From: Desulfobacteraceae bacterium
Lineage (GTDB): Bacteria; Desulfobacterota; Desulfobacteria; Desulfobacterales; Desulfobacteraceae
Length of the DNA: 7,556 bases
NCBI GenBank assembly: GCA_011390435.1
Contig: JAABSK010000122.1
Coordinates: forward strand, 1-7,556
Reading direction: 5' to 3'
Both the position numbers and the translations under genes were made by a program. Shown piece after piece: positions 1 through 6,692 of this stretch; the first letter of the stretch is position 1; the number at the start of each line of letters is the position of its first letter. Below the pieces are notes generated by a model that was given only the letters and a program-made list of their open reading frames with translations, ran no database searches and was not told where the DNA came from.

Positions 1-2249
1 AATACTGGTTTGATATGGCCGATCTGGTTCAGGACAGGATTGACCTTCTGCTGAAAAACGGATGGCAGGGAATTGTGCTGGTGTTTCTTGTGCTGGCACT
101 GTTTTTGAATCTGGGCTTGTCATTCTGGGTGGCGTCGGGAATTCCCATCTCCTTTATGGGGGCGTTTCTGGTGCTGGGCTATTTCGGGGCATCCATCAAT
201 ATGCTGTCCATGTTCGGATTTATCATGACCCTTGGCATTCTGGTGGATGATGCCATTATTGTGGGAGAAAATGTCTATACCCATTACCGCTCAGGCAAAT
301 CAGCCAAAGATGCGGTCATTGACAGTGTGGCTCAGATCGGTTCACCAGTGGTGATGGCCGTGGCTACCACGATTGTTGCCTTTTCTCCACTGATGTTTAT
401 TTCAGGGATCATGGGCAAGTTTATTTTTATCATGCCCCAGGCTGTGATCTGCATCCTGGCGATTTCGCTTGTGGAGGCGTTTATTATTCTGCCGGCACAT
501 CTGAAACACGCCCTGACCCCGCCGCAGAAAAACAGGGGACGGGCAGCCGGAATTTTTTTCCGGTTGTTTGGCTGGCTGGTAACCGATATTCAGGACGGGC
601 ATACCTGGTTACGGAATAAAACTGAAAAAGGACTTACCGCAGCGATCCATACATACTATACCCCTGTGCTGAAATCAGGTGTGAAAAATCGGTATTTTAC
701 GCTTGCCATTGCTACCGGCGTTCTGGTGGCCAGCCTTGGACTGTTTGTCGGCGGTCACGTTCCGTTCTTATTGTTTGGCAAAACAGACAGCAACTGGCTG
801 GTGGCCGATATGATATATCCGCTGGGTACAGCATTTGAAACAACTGAAAGAGCCATTGCCAGGATTGAAAACGGGGCATTTGAGATGAATGAATATTTCC
901 GTGACCGGGTGGTGAATGGTCAGGATATCGTGACGTATAATTATTCAATGGTGGGGCTGATTCCCCGGCGGGACTGGAAACAGCCGGTTTTTGGCGGTCA
1001 TTGCGGACACAGCATTATCGAGGTTCAACCCGCTTCCATGCGGCCGGATGTATCTGCTGCAGAGGTGGTGGCCAAATGGCGTGAATTTGCCGGAAACATT
1101 CCAGGGGCAGAACAGTTGACCTTTACCATTGTTTCAGGTGGTCCAGCAGGAAATCCCATTGAAGTCAAACTTTCCGGAGACAATCTGGAGCAGCTTCAAA
1201 AAGCCGCTGCTGAATTGAAAAAAGAGATTGCTGCCTATCCAGGAACCTTTGATATTACAGACAATTTCCGGCCGGGCAAAATGGAGAAACAGATTTCCAT
1301 TAAAAAAGGGGCTGGATCATTGGGTGTCACCATGGCGGACATCGCTGTCCAGATCCGTCAGGCCTATTATGGAGAAGAGGCGTTGAAAATCCAGAGGGGA
1401 AAAGATGATATCAAGGTGATGGTCCGTTATCCCGGAGCGGCAAGGGAAACTGAAAGCAGTATCGAAGATTTCCGGATCAGAACCCGGGACGGGCGGCAGA
1501 TTCCCCTGAATCAGGTGGCGAATATTGAAACCAGGCAGGGCTATTCCACTATCCAGCGGGTGGACCGCAAGCGGGTGATTACGGTAATCTGTGATATTGA
1601 TGAAGATGTGGCCAACGCCCAGAAGATTGTGACAAGCCTTAATTCAGGGTATCTGGACAAACTGATGGCCAGGTATCCGGGCGTCAGTTATAATCTTGAA
1701 GGCCAGGCCAAGATGACACAGGATCTGATCGATGATCTGAAGATTGGATTTTCCCTGGCCCTTATGGTGATGTTTGTGCTGATGGCCAGCCAGTTTAAAT
1801 CCTATATCCAGCCGGTGATCATTATGACAGCCATTCCCTTTGGAATGGTGGGCTCCATCTGGGGGCATTTTATCATGGACCTGGAGTTTACCATGTTTTC
1901 CATATTCGGGACGGTTGCCCTGTCCGGGATCGTGGTCAATGATTCCCTGATCCTGATCGATTTTATCAACACCAAGATCCGTTCCGGCGCACATCCGCTT
2001 GAATCAGTGATTGATGCCGGCCAGAACCGGTTCCGTCCGGTTTTGCTCACGTCTGTGACGACAATCGCAGGGCTTTTTCCCCTGCTGCTTGAGACCAGCT
2101 TCCAGGCCCAGTTTCTCATTCCCATGGCTGTGAGTATCACGTTCGGGCTGATGGCGGCCACGGTACTGACCCTCTTGTTTGTCCCGGCCCTTTACATGGT
2201 GATTCGTGATATTACCCGTGTTTTTGTCGCAGAGAATAAAGATCAATGA
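1..2249 (+). CDS. RND-family efflux permease, C-terminal ~745 residues (5' end outside window)
   Basis: Inner-membrane proton-driven RND (AcrB-like) efflux permease subunit. The reading frame is open from the window edge (codons in phase from base 3), so the Met at base 15 is internal and about 300 N-terminal residues are missing. Residues below count from that Met. Hydrophobic helices at about 18-160 match TM2-TM6 of the family, including the TM4 proton-relay motif GILVDDAIIVGEN with D78 and D79. TM7 is at about 227-248, a large periplasmic porter/docking loop at about 249-570, and TM8-TM12 at about 574-730. The TM10 motif reads SGIVVNDSLILID (637-649), so the lysine of AcrB-type pumps (K940) is replaced by N642, followed by D643. 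This VVNDS form is common in a branch of uncharacterised RND permeases. The substrate cannot be told from sequence. The membrane-fusion partner would be expected upstream, outside the window. No frameshift is seen, and the stop TGA is at 2247-2249. Confidence 0.93.
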   Translation, partial: YWFDMADLVQDRIDLLLKNGWQGIVLVFLVLALFLNLGLSFWVASGIPISFMGAFLVLGYFGASINMLSMFGFIMTLGILVDDAIIVGENVYTHYRSGKSAKDAVIDSVAQIGSPVVMAVATTIVAFSPLMFISGIMGKFIFIMPQAVICILAISLVEAFIILPAHLKHALTPPQKNRGRAAGIFFRLFGWLVTDIQDGHTWLRNKTEKGLTAAIHTYYTPVLKSGVKNRYFTLAIATGVLVASLGLFVGGHVPFLLFGKTDSNWLVADMIYPLGTAFETTERAIARIENGAFEMNEYFRDRVVNGQDIVTYNYSMVGLIPRRDWKQPVFGGHCGHSIIEVQPASMRPDVSAAEVVAKWREFAGNIPGAEQLTFTIVSGGPAGNPIEVKLSGDNLEQLQKAAAELKKEIAAYPGTFDITDNFRPGKMEKQISIKKGAGSLGVTMADIAVQIRQAYYGEEALKIQRGKDDIKVMVRYPGAARETESSIEDFRIRTRDGRQIPLNQVANIETRQGYSTIQRVDRKRVITVICDIDEDVANAQKIVTSLNSGYLDKLMARYPGVSYNLEGQAKMTQDLIDDLKIGFSLALMVMFVLMASQFKSYIQPVIIMTAIPFGMVGSIWGHFIMDLEFTMFSIFGTVALSGIVVNDSLILIDFINTKIRSGAHPLESVIDAGQNRFRPVLLTSVTTIAGLFPLLLETSFQAQFLIPMAVSITFGLMAATVLTLLFVPALYMVIRDITRVFVAENKDQ

Positions 2250-2361
2250 AACAGCAGCAAATGAAAAAACTGGGGTTTTTGCCGTCAAGGGTTTACACGG
2301 AATCGTTCCTGCCTTAACTTGTGCCTATGTCAGTGTTTTTAAACAGTCATCATTTCAGCAC

Positions 2362-2366
2362 AGGAG
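2362..2366 (+). promoter_or_regulatory. Ribosome binding site deciding the YceI-family start
   Basis: AGGAG lies 7 bases before the ATG at 2374. The same frame stays open upstream into the RND gene (to 2206). The strong Shine-Dalgarno, and the signal peptide that begins exactly at this ATG, show that 2374 is the real start. Confidence 0.8.
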
Positions 2367-2373
2367 ATGTCAT

Positions 2374-2961
2374 ATGATAAAAATTTACTGGTTTGTACTG
2401 GCGGTGATGTTTTTCATATTGTCTGGAACTGCCCAGGCCCAGGCATGGACACTGGACAAAGACCATACCGAGATCCGTTTTGATGTTCAGCATATTTTTT
2501 CCACAGTCAGCGGTCGGTTTTCCGATGTTGACGCGACAGTGGTGTTTGATCAAGAACGGCTGGAAGACAGCCGGTTTGATTTTACAGTAAATGTCAAAAG
2601 CATTGATACCTTTAATACCAAACGGGATACCCATCTGCGGTCCAAAGATTTTTTCAATGCAGAGATGTTTCCGAACATGCGGTTTGTATCCAGCCGTATC
2701 CGTCATATTGAGGGCAATCGATATGCGCTGGAAGGCCAGCTTACCATCAAAGACGTTACCAGACCCCTTCAGATTCAGTTTGTTCATCATGGCCCTAAAA
2801 TTCATCCGCTTGAAAAAACATCACAGGTGGCAGGATTTGATGCTGCTTTTACCATTGACCGGCTGGACTACAAAGTGGGGGATGGCCGGTTTTTCAAACT
2901 CGGAGTTGTGGGGAATCTGGTGCATATCAGCATTTCAACAGAAGTGCTGAGAAAAAATTAA
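2374..2961 (+). CDS. Secreted YceI-family (lipocalin-like) protein
   Basis: YceI-family periplasmic protein of 195 residues. Family members form a lipocalin-like beta-barrel that binds a long isoprenoid or similar hydrophobic ligand; the ligand here is unknown. The N-terminus is a classic signal peptide: MIKIYW, a hydrophobic core at about residues 4-17, then overlapping AQA sites with likely cleavage after A22 or A24. The mature part starts WTLDKDHTEIRFDVQH (25-40). It carries the family hallmarks SIDTFNTKRDTHLRSKDFF (76-94), MFPNMRFVSS (98-107), GQLTIKDVTRPL (121-132) and AAFTIDRLDYKVG (157-169). Length is typical of the family. It begins 124 bases after the RND stop, so co-transcription with the pump is possible but not shown. 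Its stop is only 7 bases from the stop of the opposing regulator gene. The family call is firm; the role is open. Confidence 0.93.
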   Translation: MIKIYWFVLAVMFFILSGTAQAQAWTLDKDHTEIRFDVQHIFSTVSGRFSDVDATVVFDQERLEDSRFDFTVNVKSIDTFNTKRDTHLRSKDFFNAEMFPNMRFVSSRIRHIEGNRYALEGQLTIKDVTRPLQIQFVHHGPKIHPLEKTSQVAGFDAAFTIDRLDYKVGDGRFFKLGVVGNLVHISISTEVLRKN

Positions 2962-2968
2962 TACGATT

Positions 2969-3382
2969 TTACGCCAGATCTGGGTTTCGATGGGGGCAGG
3001 TGTCCAGCTTTTTTACAAACGCTTTGAATTTTTGAAAGGTCTGTTTGTCCATGGCATGTTCCATCTGGCAGGCGGTTTGATCTGCTGTCACCTCATCAAC
3101 TTCGAGGATCCGGGTGAAAAAATCCTTGAGAAACAGGTGGCGGCGTTCAATTTCAACTGCAATTTTTTTGCCTTCAGGGGTGAGCGTCACGTATCCGTAA
3201 GGCTCATAATTGATCAAACCGTTTTTGGCCAGTTTTTTGAGCATCCCTGTAACAGACCCGCGTTTGATGTCCATCTTTTCGGCAATGTCTTTTGAACGGG
3301 CCACGGTTTTGGTGTTCTGGAGCTCCAGGATGATTTCAAGATAATCTTCAAGGCTCTGGGACAGGGAATCATTTGGTACCAT
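2969..3382 (-). CDS. DtxR/MntR-family metal-dependent transcriptional regulator, short form
   Basis: A 137-residue DNA-binding regulator of the DtxR/MntR (iron/manganese-responsive) family. The N-terminal winged helix includes SLEDYLEIILEL (10-21) and a helix-turn-helix at about 29-56 (ARSKDIAEKMDIKRGSVTGMLKKL), followed by the wing YGYVTLTPEGKKIA. The dimerisation and metal domain has ERRH (79-82) and ACQMEH (104-109). It ends soon after, with no C-terminal SH3/FeoA domain, as in MntR. Aligning by eye, D13 and E16 correspond to MntR D8 and E11, and H82, E108 and H109 match conserved ligands. C105 sits where DtxR has C102 and MntR has E99. The frame is open to 3511, but GGAGG 7 bases before the ATG at 3382 fixes the start. 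The gene is divergent from lon and convergent with the YceI gene. Metal specificity and targets are not deducible; autoregulation is likely from family behaviour only. Confidence 0.9.
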   Translation of the reverse strand: MVPNDSLSQSLEDYLEIILELQNTKTVARSKDIAEKMDIKRGSVTGMLKKLAKNGLINYEPYGYVTLTPEGKKIAVEIERRHLFLKDFFTRILEVDEVTADQTACQMEHAMDKQTFQKFKAFVKKLDTCPHRNPDLA

Positions 3383-3389
3383 TGTTGTT

Positions 3390-3394
3390 CCTCC
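3390..3394 (-). promoter_or_regulatory. Ribosome binding site deciding the DtxR-family start
   Basis: On the minus strand GGAGG lies 7 bases upstream of the ATG whose first base is 3382. The 43 extra codons available upstream have no comparable site and encode residues unlike the family N-terminus, so the shorter protein is preferred. Confidence 0.8.
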
Positions 3395-3418
3395 GTTATT
3401 GATCATATCCTTATTATG

Positions 3419-3445
3419 TTTATACGGGCAGGAATGGCAAGTCAA
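3419..3445 (-). promoter_or_regulatory. Candidate sigma-70-type promoter for the DtxR-family regulator
   Basis: Read on the minus strand, TTGACT (3445-3440) is a five-of-six match to the -35 consensus and TATAAA (3424-3419) a five-of-six match to the -10. The spacer is 15 bases, which is short. Transcription would begin roughly 30 bases before the ATG at 3382. No clear DtxR/MntR-box palindrome is visible over it. Inferred by eye only. Confidence 0.4.
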
Positions 3446-3519
3446 ATAAAAAATGTTATACAGCCAATGAATTGATTTTGATCTATTCAAAATGTTAGGA
3501 AAGAGAAACAATAATTTGG

Positions 3520-3549
3520 TTGTCAGGTTTTGATCAGTAAGTTAATAAT
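3520..3549 (+). promoter_or_regulatory. Candidate sigma-70-type promoter for lon
   Basis: TTGTCA (3520-3525) and AATAAT (3544-3549) each match the -35/-10 consensus at five of six bases, with an 18-base spacer. Predicted transcription starts near 3556, about 40 bases before the lon ATG. I see no sigma-32 heat-shock-type promoter (CTTGAA/CCCCAT style) in this intergenic region. Inferred by eye. Confidence 0.4.
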
Positions 3550-3558
3550 ACAAGAGCG

Positions 3559-3572
3559 GAAAAAATTTTTTC
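3559..3572. repeat. Perfect 14-base A6T6 palindrome in the lon leader
   Basis: GAAAAAATTTTTTC is a perfect palindrome located between the candidate lon -10 element and the lon ribosome binding site. It would fall at about +3 to +16 of the transcript. It could act as a bent-DNA or repressor-binding site, or be chance in an AT-rich leader. As RNA it has no loop and is a weak hairpin, so a terminator is unlikely. Confidence 0.4.
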
Positions 3573-3587
3573 GATCATTTTTTTGAA

Positions 3588-3594
3588 GAGGTGG
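3588..3594 (+). promoter_or_regulatory. Ribosome binding site deciding the lon start
   Basis: GAGGTGG begins 10 bases before the ATG at 3598 (GAGG with a 6-base spacing). An in-frame TTG at 3583 would add five residues but lies upstream of this site and has no Shine-Dalgarno of its own, so ATG 3598 is preferred. Confidence 0.75.
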
Positions 3595-3597
3595 TTT

Positions 3598-5994
3598 ATG
3601 ACAGATGAGAATACACCCATTACACCGGAAATCGTTGAAGATGAAGTGGATGGTTCAAGCGGTCAACTGGTATCACAGACAAACAAACCCGATATTCTTT
3701 ACCTGATTCCCATTACCGGACGGCCCCATTTGCCAGCCCAGGTGCAGCCGTTGATGGTCAGCAAAAAAAGGTGGGAAGAAACCCTGATCAAGGCATCAAA
3801 GGACTCTAAAAACCTTCTGGGTATCGGGTACCTTAAAGAGGTAAAGGGAAAATATGTATACAAGGAAGATTTTCCAGATGTGGGGTGTGTGGTCCGGATC
3901 ATGAACGTAGCGGATGTCCAGGGAAATCTTCAGTTCATTGCACAGGGTCTTGAGCGCTTCCGCATCAAGCGCTTTCTTTCCAGCAAACCCCCTTTTGTGG
4001 CTCAGGTGGAATATTTTGAATCGATCAAGGAAAATGAGGATGAGCTGAAAGCCTATGCCATTGCGATTATCAATTCTATCAAGCAGCTGTTGTCCCTGAA
4101 TCCGTTATATTCCCAGGAGCTCAAGCAGTATCTGGGCATGTTCAGCCCGGATCAGCCGTCACCATTGACGGATTTTGCCGCCGGTCTGACCACAGCCTCT
4201 GGTGATGATCTTCAGGAAATTCTGGAATCGGTCTCTGTTATTGACCGGATGAAAAAGGTGATGATGCTGCTGCAAAAAGAGATTGAAATCGCAAAACTGC
4301 AGACCAAGATTCAAAAAGATATCAACACCCAGGTGGATGAAAATAAACGCAAGTTTTTTCTCAAAGAGCAGCTCAAGGCGATTCAGAAGGAGCTGGGCCT
4401 GCAAAAAGATGATAAAACTTCGGATGTGGACAAGTTCAAGGAAAAGTTTGCAGAACTGAACCCTCCGGAACATGTGGTCAAGCGGTTTGATGAAGAGATT
4501 GAAAAGCTGTCTGTTCTGGAAACCGGATCATCTGAATACGGGGTGACCAGAAATTACCTGGATTGGGTCACCTCCTTTCCCTGGGGCGTGTATTCAACAG
4601 ACAATATTGACATTGAAAAAGCCCAGACAGTTCTGGACAGGGATCATGCCGGCCTGAAAGATGTCAAAGAACGGATCATTGAATTTTTTGCTGCAGGAAT
4701 TTATCGAAAAAGCATATCCGGAACCATTATCCTGTTTGTCGGGCCTCCGGGTGTGGGCAAAACATCTATTGGAAAATCCATTGCCGAGGCCCTTGGCCGG
4801 AAGTTTTACCGATTCAGTCTTGGGGGTATGCGGGATGAAGCTGAAATCAAAGGACATCGGCGGACCTATGTGGGTGCCTTGCCAGGCAAACTGGTTCAGG
4901 CCCTGAAAGACACCCGGGTGGCCAATCCCGTGATCATGCTGGATGAGGTGGATAAAATCGGCAGCTCGTATCAGGGAGATCCAGCGTCTGCCCTGCTGGA
5001 AGTTCTTGATCCCGAGCAGAATTCAGAATTTCTGGACCATTATCTGGATCTGCGCATTGATCTGTCAAAGGTTCTGTTTATCTGTACTGCCAACCAGCTG
5101 GATACCATTCCTCCGCCGCTGCTGGACCGGATGGACCGGATCAACCTGTCCGGCTATATCACCCAGGAAAAACTGGAAATCGCCCGAAAACACCTGTGGC
5201 CAAGGCTGTTGAAGCGCAATAACCTCACCGGCCGGATCATTACCATCACAGATCCGACCATCCGTTACCTGATCGAAGGATATGCCAGGGAAGCGGGTGT
5301 CCGTACCCTGGAAAAGCTTTTGAATAAGATTATCCGCAAAAGCATTGTCAAGATCCTGAAAGAGAAGAAAAAAAAGATTCAGATCAATATCAAGTCCCTG
5401 GAAGATCTTCTGGGATCGCCTGTGTTCAAAAATAAGCGTCAGATGTCCGGTGTCGGGGTGGTCACAGGACTGGCCTGGACCCAGATGGGTGGTGCAACGC
5501 TTCCCATTGAGGCCATCCGGGTGCATCAGAAAAATCCAGGATTCAAACTGACCGGTAAGCTGGGAGATGTGATGCAGGAGTCCGCCGGTATCGCCTACAG
5601 CCATGTGTGGGGCAATCTGGGCCGGTACAACATCAATAAGACCTATTTTGACAAGGCCTTTATCCATATTCATGTGCCGGAAGGGGCAACGCCGAAAGAC
5701 GGACCCAGTGCAGGAGTGACCATCACCACAGCCATTATCAGCATGGCCAGAAAAAAGGCGGTCAAGCCACTGCTTGCCATGACCGGTGAGATCACGCTGA
5801 CCGGCGAGGTCCTGCCGGTGGGCGGTATCAAGGAAAAGATCATTGCCGCCCGCAGGGTGGGGATCAAGGAGATCATTCTGCCTGAAGGATGCATGCCGGA
5901 CTTCAAGAAACTGCCGGAACATATCAAGGAAGGCATTGTGTTTCATTTTGCCAAAAAATATAAAGATGTATACAAGATCGCGTTTGATGATTAA
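3598..5994 (+). CDS. lon: ATP-dependent Lon protease (endopeptidase La), divergent N-domain type
   Basis: Cytoplasmic AAA+ serine protease of 798 residues that unfolds and degrades damaged or regulatory proteins. After an acidic tail of about 30 residues comes the Lon N-domain (about 31-215), then a lysine/glutamate-rich helical segment (about 215-310). The AAA+ module has Walker A GPPGVGKTS (382-390, K388) and Walker B VIMLDEVDKIG (445-455, D449 and E450). The protease domain has PKDGPSAG with catalytic S704 and GGIKEK with catalytic K747, spaced 43 residues as in E. coli Lon (S679/K722). Everything needed for activity is present. The N-domain reads LYLIPITGRPHLPAQVQPLMV (34-54) instead of the usual LPLRDVVVFPGM-type start. 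This resembles the second-Lon subfamily that includes Pseudomonas AsrA; that placement is from memory and not from a search. Its stop overlaps the next start by one base (TAATG), so it heads an operon with two transferases. Confidence 0.96.
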   Translation: MTDENTPITPEIVEDEVDGSSGQLVSQTNKPDILYLIPITGRPHLPAQVQPLMVSKKRWEETLIKASKDSKNLLGIGYLKEVKGKYVYKEDFPDVGCVVRIMNVADVQGNLQFIAQGLERFRIKRFLSSKPPFVAQVEYFESIKENEDELKAYAIAIINSIKQLLSLNPLYSQELKQYLGMFSPDQPSPLTDFAAGLTTASGDDLQEILESVSVIDRMKKVMMLLQKEIEIAKLQTKIQKDINTQVDENKRKFFLKEQLKAIQKELGLQKDDKTSDVDKFKEKFAELNPPEHVVKRFDEEIEKLSVLETGSSEYGVTRNYLDWVTSFPWGVYSTDNIDIEKAQTVLDRDHAGLKDVKERIIEFFAAGIYRKSISGTIILFVGPPGVGKTSIGKSIAEALGRKFYRFSLGGMRDEAEIKGHRRTYVGALPGKLVQALKDTRVANPVIMLDEVDKIGSSYQGDPASALLEVLDPEQNSEFLDHYLDLRIDLSKVLFICTANQLDTIPPPLLDRMDRINLSGYITQEKLEIARKHLWPRLLKRNNLTGRIITITDPTIRYLIEGYAREAGVRTLEKLLNKIIRKSIVKILKEKKKKIQINIKSLEDLLGSPVFKNKRQMSGVGVVTGLAWTQMGGATLPIEAIRVHQKNPGFKLTGKLGDVMQESAGIAYSHVWGNLGRYNINKTYFDKAFIHIHVPEGATPKDGPSAGVTITTAIISMARKKAVKPLLAMTGEITLTGEVLPVGGIKEKIIAARRVGIKEIILPEGCMPDFKKLPEHIKEGIVFHFAKKYKDVYKIAFDD

Positions 5995-6692
5995 TGAATA
6001 CCGACACGGTTCTGATTATATTTTTAAAGTTTCCTGAAAAAGGACAGGTAAAAACCCGGCTTGCCAGAGATCTGGATGATGGTTTTGTCCTTGACCTGTA
6101 CAAGGGATTCATTTGTGATCTTCTGGAAATGACCGGCTTGGCCGATCACAGCAGAATATATGTCTGGCCTCCGGAAAAGCTTGCCGCCTTTCGGCAGATG
6201 ATCAACCGCCCGGCTGTTCTGTATCCCCAGCAGAAAGGGCACCTGGGTGAAAAAATGGCCCATGCGTTTGAGCAGACCTTCAGGGGTGGCGCTGACAAGG
6301 CAATCCTCATCGGCAGTGATATCCCGGAGATAACAGGTGATATTCTTGAGGCTGCCTGCCAGGTGTTGACACATAAACAGGCGGTCATCGGCCCGGCCGG
6401 GGACGGCGGGTATTATCTGATCGGGTTCCGGAAGGAAAGTTTTTGTGCAGATCTGTTTGAGGCGGTTGACTGGTCCGGTTCAAAGGTGCTGGCGCAGACG
6501 CTTTCCCGGATGGATCGTTTCAGTATCAGCGCAGGACAGGTTGTTCAGCTGGAAGACATTGATGTTTTATCGGATCTGGACGCGCTGTTGCACCGGGTAA
6601 AAAACGGTGCAGCCGTCGGATCTTATACCCGGAAAAATGTAACAGCCTATGAAAAAAACCGATATCTCCGTGATCATCCCGGTGTTCAATGA
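5994..6692 (+). CDS. TIGR04282/DUF2064-family glycosyltransferase-like protein (transferase 1)
   Basis: A 232-residue GT-A-fold nucleotidyl/glycosyltransferase-like protein of the DUF2064 family, annotated elsewhere as rSAM/selenodomain-associated or arsenosugar-biosynthesis transferase 1. Visible hallmarks are the N-terminal nucleotide-binding segment FLKFPEKGQVKTRLA (10-24), GSDIPEI (107-113), the signature GPAGDGGYYLIGF (133-145), VDWS (158-161) and the C-terminal LEDIDVLSDL (186-195). It is likely cytoplasmic, with no signal peptide or membrane helix. The ATG shares its A with the lon stop and no good ribosome binding site precedes it, which points to translational coupling with lon. The C-terminal ~15 residues are encoded in the 44-base overlap with the next gene. 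The biochemical reaction of this family is not firmly established, and the arsenosugar label should not be taken as function here because no ArsS-type radical-SAM gene is in the window. Confidence 0.9.
   Translation: MNTDTVLIIFLKFPEKGQVKTRLARDLDDGFVLDLYKGFICDLLEMTGLADHSRIYVWPPEKLAAFRQMINRPAVLYPQQKGHLGEKMAHAFEQTFRGGADKAILIGSDIPEITGDILEAACQVLTHKQAVIGPAGDGGYYLIGFRKESFCADLFEAVDWSGSKVLAQTLSRMDRFSISAGQVVQLEDIDVLSDLDALLHRVKNGAAVGSYTRKNVTAYEKNRYLRDHPGVQ

Noticed and set aside
2265..2280. AAAAAC/GTTTTT hairpin after the RND stop as a terminator
   Set aside because: The six-base stem is almost all A-T, and the Ts are part of the stem rather than a tail after it, so it would be too weak for intrinsic termination.
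2292..2320. Promoter for the YceI gene (TTTACA with a -10 near 2315)
   Set aside because: The -35 is acceptable, but the hexamer at the right spacing (TAACTT) matches the consensus at only three of six positions.
2206..2373. In-frame 5' extension of the YceI gene overlapping the RND gene
   Set aside because: The signal peptide starts at the ATG at 2374, with AGGAG 7 bases upstream. The extension encodes no family-like sequence.
2350..2805. 151-codon minus-strand frame across the YceI gene
   Set aside because: It is antisense to a clear YceI domain, with no ribosome binding site or recognisable domain.
5065..5946. 293-codon open frame on the minus strand inside lon
   Set aside because: It lies wholly antisense to the conserved Lon AAA+/protease domain, and its translation is rich in His, Gln, Asp and Phe with no recognisable domain, as expected of a shadow of a strongly biased coding frame.
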